A stretch of 64,000 nucleotides of DNA from Bryopsis sp. KO-2023 (GCA_030272585.1 BSYQ01000001.1:3534001-3598000), one strand, 5' to 3'. Counted from the first letter of the stretch, positions 32,716 through 45,775 are shown. Numbers and translations: made by a program. Notes: generated by a model not told the origin, from the sequence alone.

Positions 32716-33185
32716 GATTTGAGCAGAGAAGGAGATGTGGGGGGCGTGGGGGTTGGTATCTGGTGCATCTTTGGATCAAACAGTTTTTTGATAGGGGGTC
32801 ACATTGGACGATTTTCTGCAATGTCTTGAGAGATTGGGCAATCAAACGGTGTCTTTTTCTTTGCGCACGGGTCAAGACGGCGTTGCTGCTCTTCAGCAAC
32901 GTGATTGTGTGGGTTTGGTTTTTCGGTCTGACATACAGATTCGGACTAATGGCATTCGGACTGAAGGGAGTTCACGGTGGGTTTGTATGGGTTGAACCAT
33001 GAAGGATGTCTACCAGATTGTACACTGACAAGTCTTGCCACAAGTGTATGCCTATTATTAATATTACAGAAACCAAAAAACACTTGGAAGCTCCAGACTG
33101 TCCTGCTCAATCACTCAAACTTCGAAGTCCTTCGCTCTTTTTTTTTTTTTTCAGCTGTCAGGCCACTCAAATTGATTTATTCCTT
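32716..33185. other. Intergenic, MAPR promoter side
   Basis: 470 bp between two minus-strand genes: the MAPR promoter at its left end and the 3' untranslated region of the PHD-GNAT gene at its right end. TTACA on the plus strand near 33065 is TGTAA on the transcript strand, about 120 bp past that stop codon. Confidence 0.5.
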
Positions 33186-36100
33186 TCAGCGCATCATCGA
33201 CTTGGTGGTCCTTGACGGTGACTGTGGTTGTCTAAGAACAAATGCAACACGGGTCAGGAATACTGTTCCTATCAACACATTTGAATGCAGAAATTGGCCG
33301 GCATCTGAACTTTATAGTTCAAAAAAGCACAGAATCTCACTTGACTGTGCCTTGCACCCTTGGTTTGTTGAATCCTGGTCTCCACGAGTTGCGACAATAC
33401 CCTCATCCTTTCGGCTATAGGGGACTGTGACATCAATTCGTTCACTCTCTGCGATCCATCAGAATCAGCGTGCATTCTGGCACCACCAACAATTGTTCCA
33501 CCAGACTTTTGGGTGCCATACTCCCAAGCTGTGTCCATCAGCAGAGGGGGGCTGAGCAAGGCGCTGGTCCCAGCACCAAGCCGTCCAGACATCTTCCCTG
33601 ACGGAGTTCTGCACCTGTCTTCTTGTGAAAATGGGGAGGACTCCAACCTGGGATCTGGTTTTCTCACGGGCTGGGCTTCTCTAGGTTGGTTGGGATGCAA
33701 TGCCCGGTTTGGGGTAGAAGTCCTGGCAATGAATTTGGTATGTGTGGTATCCTGGACAATATGCACATGGTTATCTTGACAAGATGCTGGTGGGACATCA
33801 AACACGTCTTCTTGGGTTTGTGTGGCTTCCGTGCTCTTCACCGAAATTCCATCCAATTTGTGGTGGTTATCAACAGGATGCGCTCTCCACAGCGGATGAG
33901 CTCTTGCATCGCAGTCACCAACCCCTCCAGCAGCTGTATGTCTATTTCCGGGGGGATTGCCAAATTCTTTCAAAGCATCGAGACCTTTCTGCAGTTCAAC
34001 CATGGCTGCCTGCAACAAAAAGCCTTGGGTATGAAGGAAATCAACTCAAACCGACAAAAGCAATGACATGGCTGAAGTCGCCACTTGCATACCTTGAATG
34101 AATTCTCCACCACCCCGGTCGTTCTGGGAACACCATCCGCTGGTGTTTCTTTCATCTTTGTTCTTCTTTGCCATGTATTGCTGTCTTCCTGATCTTTAGA
34201 GATCCAGCCCTCCCATTCGTAATCCCCAAAGTCGATACTGTTTGATATCAGGGATGTATTGCCACCACCACACATTCGGTGCCTGGTTTCAACAAGATTG
34301 GTTCGCTGACTGGTGTAGTGTGCCCTAGTCATGTTCAAGAGGTTTTCTCGCAGCTCCCTGTTCTGCTCTCTAAGCCTGTGCAAGGTTGGTAAATTCTCAG
34401 ATCCCAATGTCTAGGCCATTATCCATGCCATCAGCAAGTTTTGTGTTTTTTTATCCTCCACAGACCTGTCAATCTCAGATTTGCTGTCCTCCCTCTCCAC
34501 CTCGATGCAGAACTTTTTCACGGAATCTGAAAGCATCACATCCCGCAAGTCAATCGGAGCCTCAGTTCACAAACATGTGGTCCATCCACCAATCAGCTGA
34601 TGCACCCAAGTGCTGGTGTTATGTGGATGTCAATTCCAAAATACCGGCAATGGCAAGCGCTAGAGCATCTTCTGTTTCAGCATCCACCCTAGGTCTTTTG
34701 TGAGAGATCGGCTTTGGGGTAGTGGCAGCCTTCGACCCTCCATACCTTTGGACCGTACCCCCAGGTTTTCCAGCTCTTTTCCCTGACGTATCGTTCAATC
34801 ATCATTCAAAGTGACACACTTCTGGTAAATTCATGAACATTGCAGTTGAAAGCATTCTTGGTTCACGGTTTACCTCGAGCGTAGCAAGCACGGCAAATGC
34901 ACAAGTCCTCTATTGGGCCGCAAAACCAGCAAGATGTAGTCTTGCTTCCACAAACATAGCACTCCCGCTCCTCCATAGGAACCGTAATTCTGCGTGGTTT
35001 GCAGGTCCTTTGGAGATCACATGGTACAGGCTGTGGTCTTGAATTCGACACAGAAACTACGTAGAAAACCACAAAGAGAGGCCAAATATCTCATGAACCT
35101 GGGTGTCATTCAACAAGAAGCACCCACCAGGGTTGTAGGAAAGACTGACAAAGCAACCCTACCTGTTTTATCATTGACATGTGTTGGATCCTCCTCCTTG
35201 TCGTCCAAATCTGAATTCTGCTCCATGTAGTTCACAGATTTCTTGGTCTTCCGTCGCATTGCCCCTCTCTGTTCACCAGGAGCATTTTCTCCTGAAATGT
35301 TCAGAGTTGAACATTCTGTAGCGATACCTTTTCGTCCTTGCACTGGCACCTCCATCCCAACAGTGACATCGCCCACAGTGACTTCACCATTATCCACACA
35401 CCCCAGCATAGATTCGCTTGCGCACATGGTCAATGGAATTCCCTGAGAAAAGGAGTCTGTCGAACCTTGTCTGGAAATACCAATTTCAGTGCCTTTTAAA
35501 GAAACCTTCATAGGTCGGGCCACCCTCACTCCTCGTCCCCTTCTGGCACGCCTCCTTTGTTTTTTTTGGCCTCCCTCTAAATTCCCATCTGGAATGTCTG
35601 GAAGCTGCTCCACACCGTCATGTCTAGAATTGAGCGCCACATCCCCCAGCAGAGATCTTGTGCCTTCAGGGTCGACCCCTCCACCATCACCAGCATTTGT
35701 TTCGGTGTCTCCTTTTGTTTCAAGATTGCTGGGCTCATTTTCCTTCTGCTCGACCTCAGGGTTCCCCGCTAGCGACGGTTCTTGGCCTATCGAATCGATT
35801 GGTTTTTGCAGTGCCGTAACCATGACGCTTGTAGAATCTCCACAAGAATAGAGCTCCCATTTTCTGAGATCAGCCTCCTCCTCCTGAGTCACTTTTTCCA
35901 TCCCAATTTTGTCTTTCCAGAAACCCATCGTCTTTTCAACTGCAGGGACCACCAGATATTGAACCCCCAGCTTGGTCAAGTGCTCGGTCAAAGTCTGCCA
36001 GCAGACATACAAGTCGAAATTATTCAGATCCACAGCAAAAGAATGACTGATGAGCAAATTTTTGACAAGGATAAACGGAAGAGGTGCCATTCAAACTTCA

Positions 36101-37532
36101 TGTTACCTGAAGCTAAACAACTGAACATTCAAGTGGCCGGTGAGTGAAAGATTGACTCTTTCGTGTGATAGTTGATTATTTTCGAGGAGATTGGAAGCAT
36201 TTGTATACTTACGGAAATTATTAGAGATGCATGTCCTGCGCGGCGATGTCTGGGGGCTGTGGCAATGTACGGCATCTCAAGGAAGTGAAAGCCTGTGACC
36301 CTGTAGCCCCCAAACTTGATATTTCAGATCCATTTGATATCCATTGAGAAGATCCAGCTGGAACGACAACCAAAAGATGCTCACCGAAACGTGGCAGCAG
36401 CAATCACCGTCCCTTTCTTCCTCACAACGATCAACAAAAAGTCACCTGAGTTGCCACAGTAAAGTTGTTGAGCGACAACAGGGTGCTTTGAAAAGAAAAA
36501 AATCAAAAGAGATTCCAGAATGAAAAAATTTCGGGGGCCCGTGTTGCTCGTTTGTTGACAGGGTTTGTAGGCTTGATGTGTCAAATTCGGAACAAAAAGA
36601 CTCCACCACGAGTAAACTTTCCACAAAGACGTAAAATCATGAAAACGAAAGCCAGGAGTCTGGGGTGCTCACTGAAGTCGAAATCCTCCGCTGCCCCTTC
36701 TTCGGATCGATACCCGCTACACATCATTTCGATAGAATTCATCCCCTCCGCGAGACTCTTCAGGTCTTGTCAGTCACAAAGCATGCAAAACGCTCGCATA
36801 CGTCCCAACCATCGAAAACAGATGCAGAACAGAGCTGGGTGGTGTGGCATATGGCAACTCAAATCATACCGAATGCGATCTTGAAGACTCGCAGCGCTCC
36901 GTCGACAGTAGCTTTCCTTCCTGTGCATCCCTGCGAAGTGTTACAACCTGACCATTTGAAAAAATAAACCACCGTCCCAGCATGCACATGAACCTCTCCA
37001 ATACCTCTGACCCCTCGATACTTCACGATCTCCATTTCGACGTGTGGCTGCTCGCAGGGATGCCGCACTCCGATCAGCGTTTCCAACCCTTTGTGAACCT
37101 TCGAGAAAAGAAACAGGGAAATGATCGCAGACGATCTCATGATGGGTTTCCGACGCCCACGATATTAACGCAGCGACGGAAAAAGCTCTTGGTTCACATT
37201 ACCTTCTCGCAGGCCTGCCGCCAAGCGACGATCGATGCGATCCGCGAAGCGAGATTGCAACAGACGTGTCAGTCCAGGGTGGAAGTTCTCGCGCGAAAAA
37301 CGACGAACACGATCGGCCGCACCTTTGAACAGAACCATTCCTCCTTGGTTTGCACCAGATCTTTTCCTTTCTTGCTCGTTTCGCCCTGATCGTGGCAGCT
37401 GACATGCATCCCTGTCCATCTGCAACTCGAGCAGAGCAGGAAAGTTCTGTCGCCGATTTCATCCTCGACGAAGTCGCTCTCGTTGCACCGAAGACAGGTA
37501 TTTGGAAAAGAAAATCTGCTGCCCTTCGACAT
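33186..37532 (-). CDS. PHD finger-GNAT acetyltransferase with GATA-like finger (IDM1-like)
   Basis: Thirteen segments chain in phase to about 938 residues: 37532-37323, 37287-37203, 36947-36870, 36765-36673, 36445-36385, 36300-36213, 35994-35163, 35056-34874, 34782-34645, 34526-34466, 34375-34093, 34009-33341, 33221-33186. The first encodes a plant-type PHD finger (CLRCNESDFVEDEIGDRTF...CSSC...HVSC...WFC). Next comes a GNAT domain (about 105-255): FLLIVVRKKGTVIAAATFRV, MPYIATAPRHRRAGHA (acetyl-CoA loop RxxGxA) and LGVQYLVVPAVEKTMGFW. This PHD-GNAT pairing is typical of plant IDM1-related histone acetyltransferases. A basic patch follows (KKQRRRARRGRGVR), then a GATA-like finger (CYVC...TTSCWFCGP...CICRAC, about 515-542) and a coiled coil. 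The second intron boundary is odd, only 35 nt, and the last PHD zinc ligand is not seen. Exons upstream of 37532 may be missing. Confidence 0.82.
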
Positions 37533-38119
37533 GGGTGCCCTCGTTGCACACTCGGAAGGACTTGTGGCTGCTGCCGTTACAGCTTTGTAGGGAACTAAAG
37601 CAAGGTGTCGCCAATGTGGATTTTTAATGGTGAAAACGGACTCGGCCAGGAATTCCAGAAACCTGTAGCTGGCGGCTGTATACAAAAGCCTCGTTGTTTT
37701 GAGTGAGCACAAAAACAACCCATGCAAACTCCTAGTGATTCTTACATGCCATCTTCCCTGGAGTGGACTCCACAAAATGCATTGAATCCATCATCAGGAT
37801 CCAGTAGTCAGAAATCAAGAAAACAACTCAACTCTGCCTCCACACTTATCTAAGAAACTTAGCCCCATGTGGAACTATATCCAACCTATCACCTCAGAGA
37901 AGCAGGCGGCGCCACTACAAGCAGTACTCCAGAGCTTATGTACTGTCCACAGATTGGCAAATTTGAGTGATGATGTGTGGATATGGAGAAGGTGTGACAC
38001 TTTGCCAGAAAGATGGGGGACTTGACTGTTGCGAAATATCAAATATTCTCGCTTGTTTTTTGGGGGGTTTGGTTTTCGAAAGCGATGAGGAGGGACTACG
38101 AACGAGAAAAGCCGCCAGC
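37533..38119. promoter_or_regulatory. Divergent region, PHD-GNAT and VWA-lectin genes
   Basis: 587 bp between divergent start codons. Both promoters must lie here unless the PHD-GNAT gene has an upstream exon. The minus strand is open from 37775 in the PHD frame, so a longer N-terminus is possible. No clear core promoter motif. Confidence 0.45.
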
Positions 38120-41100
38120 ATGCGTGGAACGAAAAGCTCGACTGTTTTGCAAGTCGCGTACATTGTCGCTCTTTTGCTGAGAAACTTTGGGGAAGCGAGT
38201 GGCGATCGTGCTACCATAAGCGCGAGAGAAATCGTCGAGATTGTGTCAGAAGCGACCAGAGCTCAGCATGTGTCCAGGGCGTCCCTCGTCAAACAATGCC
38301 AGTGCTCGCTGCACGCTTGTTCCAACGACATGAACCAAGACGGGCACCAGTGCACTCTGGAACTGGGCGACAACGAGATGTGCCTCTGCAGCGAAGGCAT
38401 GAAGGTTAGGAGGCATTTCAGAGAGTGCAGGGTGACGGAGTTTCGTTTCGTCGACGTGTCGAACGGGAATTCTTTCCCCTCTCACTCTATTTTCGTTCCG
38501 TCGTTGAGTATCAAACGAGGTCGACGCCTCATCGCGCAGCTGTCCTGATGGTTGTCGTCTGTCGACAACCGCCCCGCGGTTCAGAAAGTGCGACGAAAAA
38601 GTTGGGACGCCAATCTTGCGTTTCTCTGTCGTGCACGAAAAATATCTGTTCCCTTGTGTGATCTGTTTTGCAGTTGAACCTCAACAGGAGCTACGTTCGG
38701 ACTCCTCCCGGCGTCGACCCAAACGATTTGCCTCCACACATCACCCAATCGGTGTGCCTATATCAGGTGTAGAATTCGTCCGAGATATGACCAGTATAGG
38801 TGATGAGTAAGAAGGAATGGCAGCGCGTCCGTAATCGCACGTGCGGGCTTGGATTCGAATTCTTCTCCCACTTCGCTGTGTGACATAATTCAACCGTTTA
38901 AAGGAGTTGAGAGTTCAGGCACTGTGGAGGTTGAAGATGGGTGTGTGGTTGCACAGGGACTAGATTCTGTTTTTCGTGACATTGGGGCAGAGAAGGGGTT
39001 CCAAACATGGACATATTTTGGCAGCATGGCTGGAATCATGCGGTAATGAACTCTCTCTCTCTCTCGCTCCTTTGTGGAATGTGAAATCTTGATAATTGCA
39101 ATTGTAGAACTGATCATTGAAGCTGAGTTCGTTCCATCAAAGTCAGTCTGAGTTCTGTTGAGACATGATGCCGAAAAAAAGAAGAAAAGGTCTACCAGCT
39201 CTCACCCTTTTTTTTTCCGCCTGCAGAATATGGCCCGGAAAACCCAGAAGGAGGGGGCTAACGGATGGAAGTTTCGATCCACAACTGGGGAATTGCAGAA
39301 CTTATGAGCCGGTGAGGATTATCTTGTGCTGCTTCGTGTCGAATGCACATTTGTAGATGCCCCTTATTCATAAATTCTTATTGTATTTGTTTTTTCAGCG
39401 ATTAAGGCCATGGTTCATCGCTGCCGTCACCAGTGGAGGGCCGAAAGATGTGGTCATACTCCTTGATGTTTCGGGTGAGGCTGATCAATTCTTTTCCTTT
39501 CCATTCTTCCCCCTTCGCCAATCATCTCCAACCACAACATTCATATAAGTGATAAACGATGTGTGGTTTGGGGGACGAAATGATGATGTGTCCGTTACAG
39601 AAACGATGGGGTCGCCTGCCGGTCAGTCAACGAGGCTGTCCATTGCGAAGCTGTTGGTGGAGAACATTTTGGAGTTCATGACGATCGCTGACCACATATC
39701 CATTCTCCCTTTTGGAAGGAAAACTAATGCTCTGGTGGCTGACTACCTTCTGAAAGCCACGCCATCCCTGAGGGCCAATCTGGTGGCTGCCATGAATAAT
39801 TTAGAGGCCAGGGGAAGAAGTAATGTTTCCGATGCGTTCTCGGAAGCTTTCAAAATTTTGCTCAAATCAGTGGACCTGGAGAAAACCGCAAATTGCCAAA
39901 CGGTAAAAGAAAATACTAATGAAAAAAAAGACATCAAAAGGTGTAACCGACATAACACACATATTCTGAACTTTAATGTTTTCTTCCACTTTCAAAATAC
40001 TTAACTGTATATTAAAGAATTGTGATGGTTTCGACTGAGGCTATCTGAGCAAGGGTGGTTTGCATCTTTTTTCACTTTTTTTTTTCTCTTCCCATCAGGT
40101 CATCATCCTCGTTTCAGATGGGCACAATTGTGAAAATCCTATTGATGGGGTCTGCGGAGACGGTTTGAGCGAGGTTGCAAAAATCCGAGGAGAGATCGAG
40201 AATGGGCAGAAATCGCTGGACAAAGCAAACACCGAAAGAGCATCCATCTTCACCTTTTCGATCGGACAAGATTCGCACAACGCCTTGGAAAGGCGAATCG
40301 CATGCGATAATGGTGGAACCTGGTCAGAAGTTACAGGTACCAGGGGTCTCCAGCGTTTTTAAATTCTCAGTTTCCATTATGGAGCTTTTTTCCCCTTTCG
40401 GTTTGGTTTTCTCGGGGGGCGGGGACGAGAGAGACACTGATCTTTCATTTTTTTTTATTTGTTTATATTTTTTAATTTAATTTAATTTTTTTTGTGTGTG
40501 TGTGATTCGGTTTCTTTAGGCACTGATGATATTTTACACAAGCTCCAACTGTACATCAGTTTCTTGGCATCCCGTCGAAAAGGAGACAGCATAGTCTGGA
40601 GCAGCTTCTATGAGGATGACAGTGGCCTCGGGAGGATGACCACCGCAACCCAATCCATTTTCAGTTTCGACCGTTCAGCAGGTCTCAGAGGGCAGCTGGT
40701 GGGAGTGGTCGGCCACGATGTGCTGGTTTCGCAGCTGGGAGATTCAGGATTCTCGTACCTGTCTGTCTTGGGGACAGTGACTGGGAGGCTGGGAACCTGC
40801 ACAGTGCAGAATATGACCACCTGCGAAATGCAGGTATTTCCGAGAGTCGATGTAAAATTAATGGCGGAAAAATGAGCTGGAAAAGCGTTGATACAAGATA
40901 ATGCCCTCCATAATGGTTGGGTGTGAAGTTCAGGCCGTCACCACCGGACGAATGACACTCTCTAGTTGATTTGGTAGTCAAATCTTAGTTTCAACAATAG
41001 CGATCAGCAGAAAAAGTGTGAATGAATCCCTCGTTTCAGACCTCATTTTTTTTCTCCTGTTTTTTGCACCACCAGGTGCTACGAGGCATGGAAGATCAAT

Positions 41101-41828
41101 GTCCAGAAATTTTGTCAAAAAGTTGTCATAAATTGGAGGCGACCGCACATACTTATTACTCTTCAGCAAACAAAAGACTCAGCCAAGGAGATGCAGTCGA
41201 AGAGTGCAAGTCTTTAGGAGGATATTTGATTGAGCTGGATTCCGAGGAGGAGCTGAGCTTTGCCAGTGGACTGGCCGATGATGGAGGTTCTTGGATCGGT
41301 CTGGAGTCTGACTTGGGCGGAGTGTGGAAATGGCAAGCCAGTGGGAAGGAAATCGGCTTGGGAAAGTTTTGGGCACCGGGGTATCAAGACAGGGATGGAT
41401 TTTGCGCTTCGATCGATTCACGGGGAACCATGAAAACAGGCCAAAGGAGGCTGTGCGATGTGAGGTTGCCCTACATCTGCGAATTCGATTCCATGGGGAA
41501 AGCGGGGAAAGTGTGCAGAGCTGATGAAGTGAATAAAATTGGGCCGGACGATGATGCTGAGGTTCCATCGCTGTTAAAGTGTTTACGGGAGAATGGGCTG
41601 GAAGAGGAGGTGGAAAAGCAGGCGATCTTGGAGAATCATGTCGGTGGGGTGGAGGATAGAGCTGTGTGCGGTTTAGGCCCACCGAGGAAAACCGAGGAGT
41701 TGCTGTGTTGTAAAGATTGTCCCAATCGTCCGGAGGGCTCTTCCGAATCGAGCAGCCCGAGCAGCAGTGTGGTGTTGCTTTCGTTATTGGTTTTGAATAT
41801 GGCGATCACCTTTTTCTTCCTTACTTGA
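38120..41828 (+). CDS. Secreted VWA-Cache-C-type lectin protein with GPI-type tail
   Basis: Nine exons join in phase (38120-38404, 38674-38766, 38957-39042, 39227-39311, 39399-39474, 39601-39902, 40099-40336, 40520-40833, 41076-41828) to give 743 residues. A signal peptide (about 1-26) leads to a cysteine-bearing N-terminal part, then the segment TWTYFGSMAGIMRIWPG and RPWFIAAVTSGGPKDVVILL. That order is the Cache/VWA junction of calcium-channel alpha2-delta and CACHD1-type proteins. The VWA domain covers about 195-385, and a second Cache-like part about 389-493 (SIVWSSFYEDDSGLGRMTTA). A C-type lectin-like domain follows (about 518-630) with four expected cysteines (about 537, 603, 620, 628) and WIGLESDLGGVWKW. 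The end is Ser-rich, then hydrophobic to the last residue, as in GPI-anchor signals. The MIDAS motif reads DVSGE, not DxSxS. Likely a cell-surface or flagellar adhesion or sensing protein; the ligand is unknown. Confidence 0.88.
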
Positions 41829-44800
41829 GAAAAAACGAAAAAAACAGCAAAAAAGATAAAAAAAGAAAAGAAAGAAATTTATCTGTGCCTTTTTTGGTCA
41901 ATTCCATGAGTCACTGAAAAAAAAAGAAAAGAAAAAAAAATGAAACCGAATGAAACCGAATTAGCTTTGGGCGGAAAAGAAAAAAAAAGAAAAAAAAAAA
42001 GAGGGAGAGATGGGAACATGATCGTCTTATTAAGTATTGTGTTTGTTTTTTTTCTTGCCATGAGCCGCCCCACATTGGTGGTGTTTTTAAGTTTTGCCTA
42101 GGGACTTCAAGAGTGGGCTAGGAGTATGGTTTCCAATTAGCAGCCGATACAGGGGTTCAAAAATTCGACTTTCTTTCAGTTTCGAGTAGGTGTGTTTGTT
42201 GAAGGGAACAGATGATTTCCTAGGAATCGTTCAGTTTTTTTGGGAGGGAGGTCGCTTGGGGGCTGGGGGTTTCTTGTCATGGATGGTTTCTTATTCATTT
42301 TCGGCACCATTTTTTTTCTTCTGTTTTTGGAAACTTGTTTTCTTGATCCGATGGGGGATAAATTCTTAGATGGTCAAATCTATAATCGCATTGAACAAAA
42401 AATTAATGAACATTTTTGGGAGGGCTTTGTGTCCACCCCCTCCTCCCCTGCCCTTAAAACAAAAAAAAAAGAAAGAAAATCAGGAAAAGAAGAAAGATTT
42501 TGTGGAGAGGTTTTATTCAGTTTCGATATTTTCTGTAGTGTTTATGACTTTGCCTTCAACAAGAGAAAACGGGGGGGGGAGGGGAATTTGAGGAAAAGGA
42601 GGAAAAAATTTGAGAAAAAGGAGGGGGGGGGGGAAGAACCCTCCAATGAATTGTTGAAGGGTGTTGCGACTTTCGTGAGGGAAAAAAAAAAAAAAAGAAT
42701 AACGGATAAATTTTAAAAATTAAAACAAAATAAAAATTGATTAGGCGAACGGCTACCTTGACTTTGATTCCTTTCGAAGGGATTTGGGGTCAGTGCAGGC
42801 ATCTTATTCGAAACGATGCCAATTGTATATGCTGGGGATAGCTTTTTGCGAGAGTTGCTTACTTGGGGGGTGCTTATCTTAGGAGGGCTATTTTCTGACG
42901 CAGTGGGAAGGCACATTAGGGAATTGTTTGATGGGAGGGTGACTTTGTAATAAATGACTTATTCTAAACAGCAACAATTGCAATTGTCCTTGTGTTTTGG
43001 TAGTAGTCATCTAGATTTTTACACAGGGTAGGGTGCCTTGTATCATTTCTTCCCCCCCCCCCTTTCCCAACCACTGTTAGTTGCAAAAATGTCTTGTAAC
43101 AGTCGACTTCATTGGTCTGCTTTCTTTCTTGACGAGTCCAGTGTCGGGGGAAGCCTGAAATTTTGTTGAGTGAAAGGGGTGGTGTTGGATGTGAATGATG
43201 GATGGAGAAGATGATCGGGAAATCCAGCTCAGCTGCAGAAATATTTCTGCAGATATGCTTTTTTTTTGTGCTGCTGGCTCCTGAACTGCACAAAAGCCCT
43301 TGCAAAAAGCAGCAGGTCAGAAGACACTGTGCATTCGACACTGTTCATCATTCATCAATACTGTAATATTGGAACATACTAATACTGTAACATCAATTCA
43401 ACAAGCAGCAGTGAGGGGGAAAACACAAAACCGTTGACACAGCGCTAACAAGTCTTTTAACATTTGTTCAATGATGTATTGTATTTCACAAAAAAAATCA
43501 ACACACAGAAACGTGGCGACTCTCTCTCTTTCCTGATCATCCCAGAAAAAAAAAACAAGAAATTCTTCTCATCATAACGTTCTAAAATAACTTCTTGAAG
43601 CCTTATTTTTTTTTTTAACCTTGACTATTCAACCTTGAAAAAACCCCCCTTTCGCCGCACAGCATTTCTGAATCAACATAAGACCAACAGCAAAACACCA
43701 ATCGATACCAGCCCTGCTAATGCTTTCCCTAAGCCGATCACAATCACGTCAAATAGTACAGAGAAAAAAAAACATAACCACAATGCATTCCAAATATACC
43801 TTCCATGTGTGGGGCGTTTCGCTTAAAATGTCCCCATGCAAGAGCACCCCCCTCCCCACCAAAACCAGAGTTCTCTGGCTTTCTTTTTCCAAATAACCAA
43901 TCGTTTTTTTTTGTGGTTGCAGTAGAATCCATAAAGAACCCCCCTCCCCTGCAATACTTCCAACCACAGCGCCGCCGCTGAGGTTATAAAAACCCAGGAT
44001 CGAATATTTTCTTTTTTTGGAAAAACCTCTTTCCTCTCGACCCCAACAAAAAGAAAAACACAAAAAGAACGAAGATAGGCTAAGAACCTGCCTGGATTCT
44101 TAAGAAATCTCTCCCTAAAAAAGTGTAACATCTATCACTTTTTTTTGTTTTTTTTACTGCTTTTCAACCACTGGTAAACCCTCACTGCGCGGGCTGTTAC
44201 CAGAAGCAGGTTTTTCCACAGGCACGATGTCGAGGGGAGGAGGGGTATCTCTTCGCACCAGTTCCTCGCCGATGCTGACTTGGGAATCCTCAGCACTTTC
44301 GGATATGAACCCAAGCAAAGCCTCTTCCACAGCAGCGAACGGTACGCCACTCATGATGGGCTCCAAGGACCTGCTGGAACAGGTCTTTCCGTCGTTGAGC
44401 GGCAGACTTCTGCGTCCTGACTTTCCCCCCGGCTGCAGGTCGCCACAGAGAGGTTCAGCCAACACGATGCAGTTCCAGTGATGTGCGCGTTTTCTTACAT
44501 ATACATGTGATCAGATCTTCCGCAAGCAATACTGTTGCTGCGTTTCTCAATAAAACGGAGGCTTAGAAGTCTATAGCACATCCATTTTGGAGCGCCACGC
44601 TTTCAAAACCGTGAAAAAGAACGCAACCTAGCTGGATCTTACTGGGGTGGGGACGCCGAAAGGTCCGCGCTCTGAAGTGCAGGCGTCAGTCATATCTGTT
44701 TCTTGATATGGTGGCCGCGCGCTTTACAGCTTCAAACAAACAATACAATTGTTTTTTTTCTTCCGTCGACTTCTGTCGGTGCGTGTTAGCAAGAAGCAAT

Positions 44801-45775
44801 TTTTTTTTCAACACTATGGCCTGTTCGGGTGTTTTATGCAACGTACGTGGCAGACGTCACACAGTGGAGGGAGTGAAGCGGAATCCATGAGAAATCTTAT
44901 GTACCCCGGCGATTTGTACGTTTTTCTCAGGAAACGGTGCCTGGCAGCGACCCGGTGACTAATCTCTGTGTGTCACTGTCCTGATCCCAACGCCCTCTCA
45001 CACTTTGAGAGGCGGCGCGAATGCCATGTAGATGGCAATAAAACCAGCCCTCGATCAATGTGTGAAAAGTACAGGTTGCTTGGGGAAAAGGCCAGTTGAG
45101 TTCGTCAGTGGCTTGAGCTGGTGGTGATGGTCAGTGTATATTTTTGTGACCCATTGAGGCCCCCCCTATCAGGTTTTTGGAGTCCAAAATTTGGACCACA
45201 AAAGGACCAAAATGTATTTTTTAAAAGACAATTTTGTGTCCCAAAAAGGGCTATAAGAAGATGAAACAGCCAAATTCAGGGGATGCTGAAATTGAGAAGA
45301 AAAATACACAGGTGATGGTGTTTTCTGTCAGTTGATCCATATGTGGCTATGAATTTAATGGAGCATTATTGCATATGATGATCTTGAAAGGAAGAGGAAA
45401 CCAAGGCCAGCCCCCAACTGCTGATTACTTCCCACAGGTTTTGAACCCGCTAATCCTGACACTTATCGCCCCAATACATTTGAGTTCTCATACGTTCCAA
45501 CTATCAGTATTATTATTCAGCTTCCTCCATCAAACCGAGTCCCTTCCACAAACCACCCCCCCCCACCATCCAAATCTGATTTTTGCTGCAGTCTTAACAC
45601 AAAAGAAAAAACAGTGGTAAGACTCCCACCACCAAAATTATCATTATTCAATGCAAAACACAAAAACAGCCACCACCCCTTGGAGTTACCCCCCTCTTCA
45701 CTCCCCCTGAATGCTCCTGATCGAACTTCTCATTTTCAATTCTTTGACCAATAATGGTGCCTGTTGTTTGCAGCA
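41829..45775. other. 3.9-kb gene-poor, low-complexity region
   Basis: Between the VWA-lectin gene and the small coiled-coil gene. It is rich in A, T and G runs (for example 41840-42000, 42450-42720, 43490-43620). I find no conserved coding sequence. A plus-strand frame at 42240-42716 becomes Lys/Gly-rich where it enters purine-rich low-complexity sequence and is unlikely to be real. One compositionally normal minus-strand frame, 44154-44354, is listed separately. Confidence 0.5.
44154..44354 (-). CDS. Small candidate ORF, unrecognised
   Basis: 66 codons from the first ATG (44354) to a stop. The frame is open upstream for about 37 further codons without another ATG, so it could instead be the last exon of a spliced gene. 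The predicted peptide has a short helical start (MSGVPFAAVEEALLGFISES), then an acidic and proline-rich tail ending in VEKQ. Its composition is more protein-like than the surroundings. No family is recognised. Confidence 0.25.
   Translation of the reverse strand: MSGVPFAAVEEALLGFISESAEDSQVSIGEELVRRDTPPPLDIVPVEKPASGNSPRSEGLPVVEKQ

Noticed and set aside
42240-42716. 158-codon plus-strand frame
   Set aside because: Most of it lies in poly-purine low-complexity sequence; the encoded Lys/Gly runs are not protein-like.
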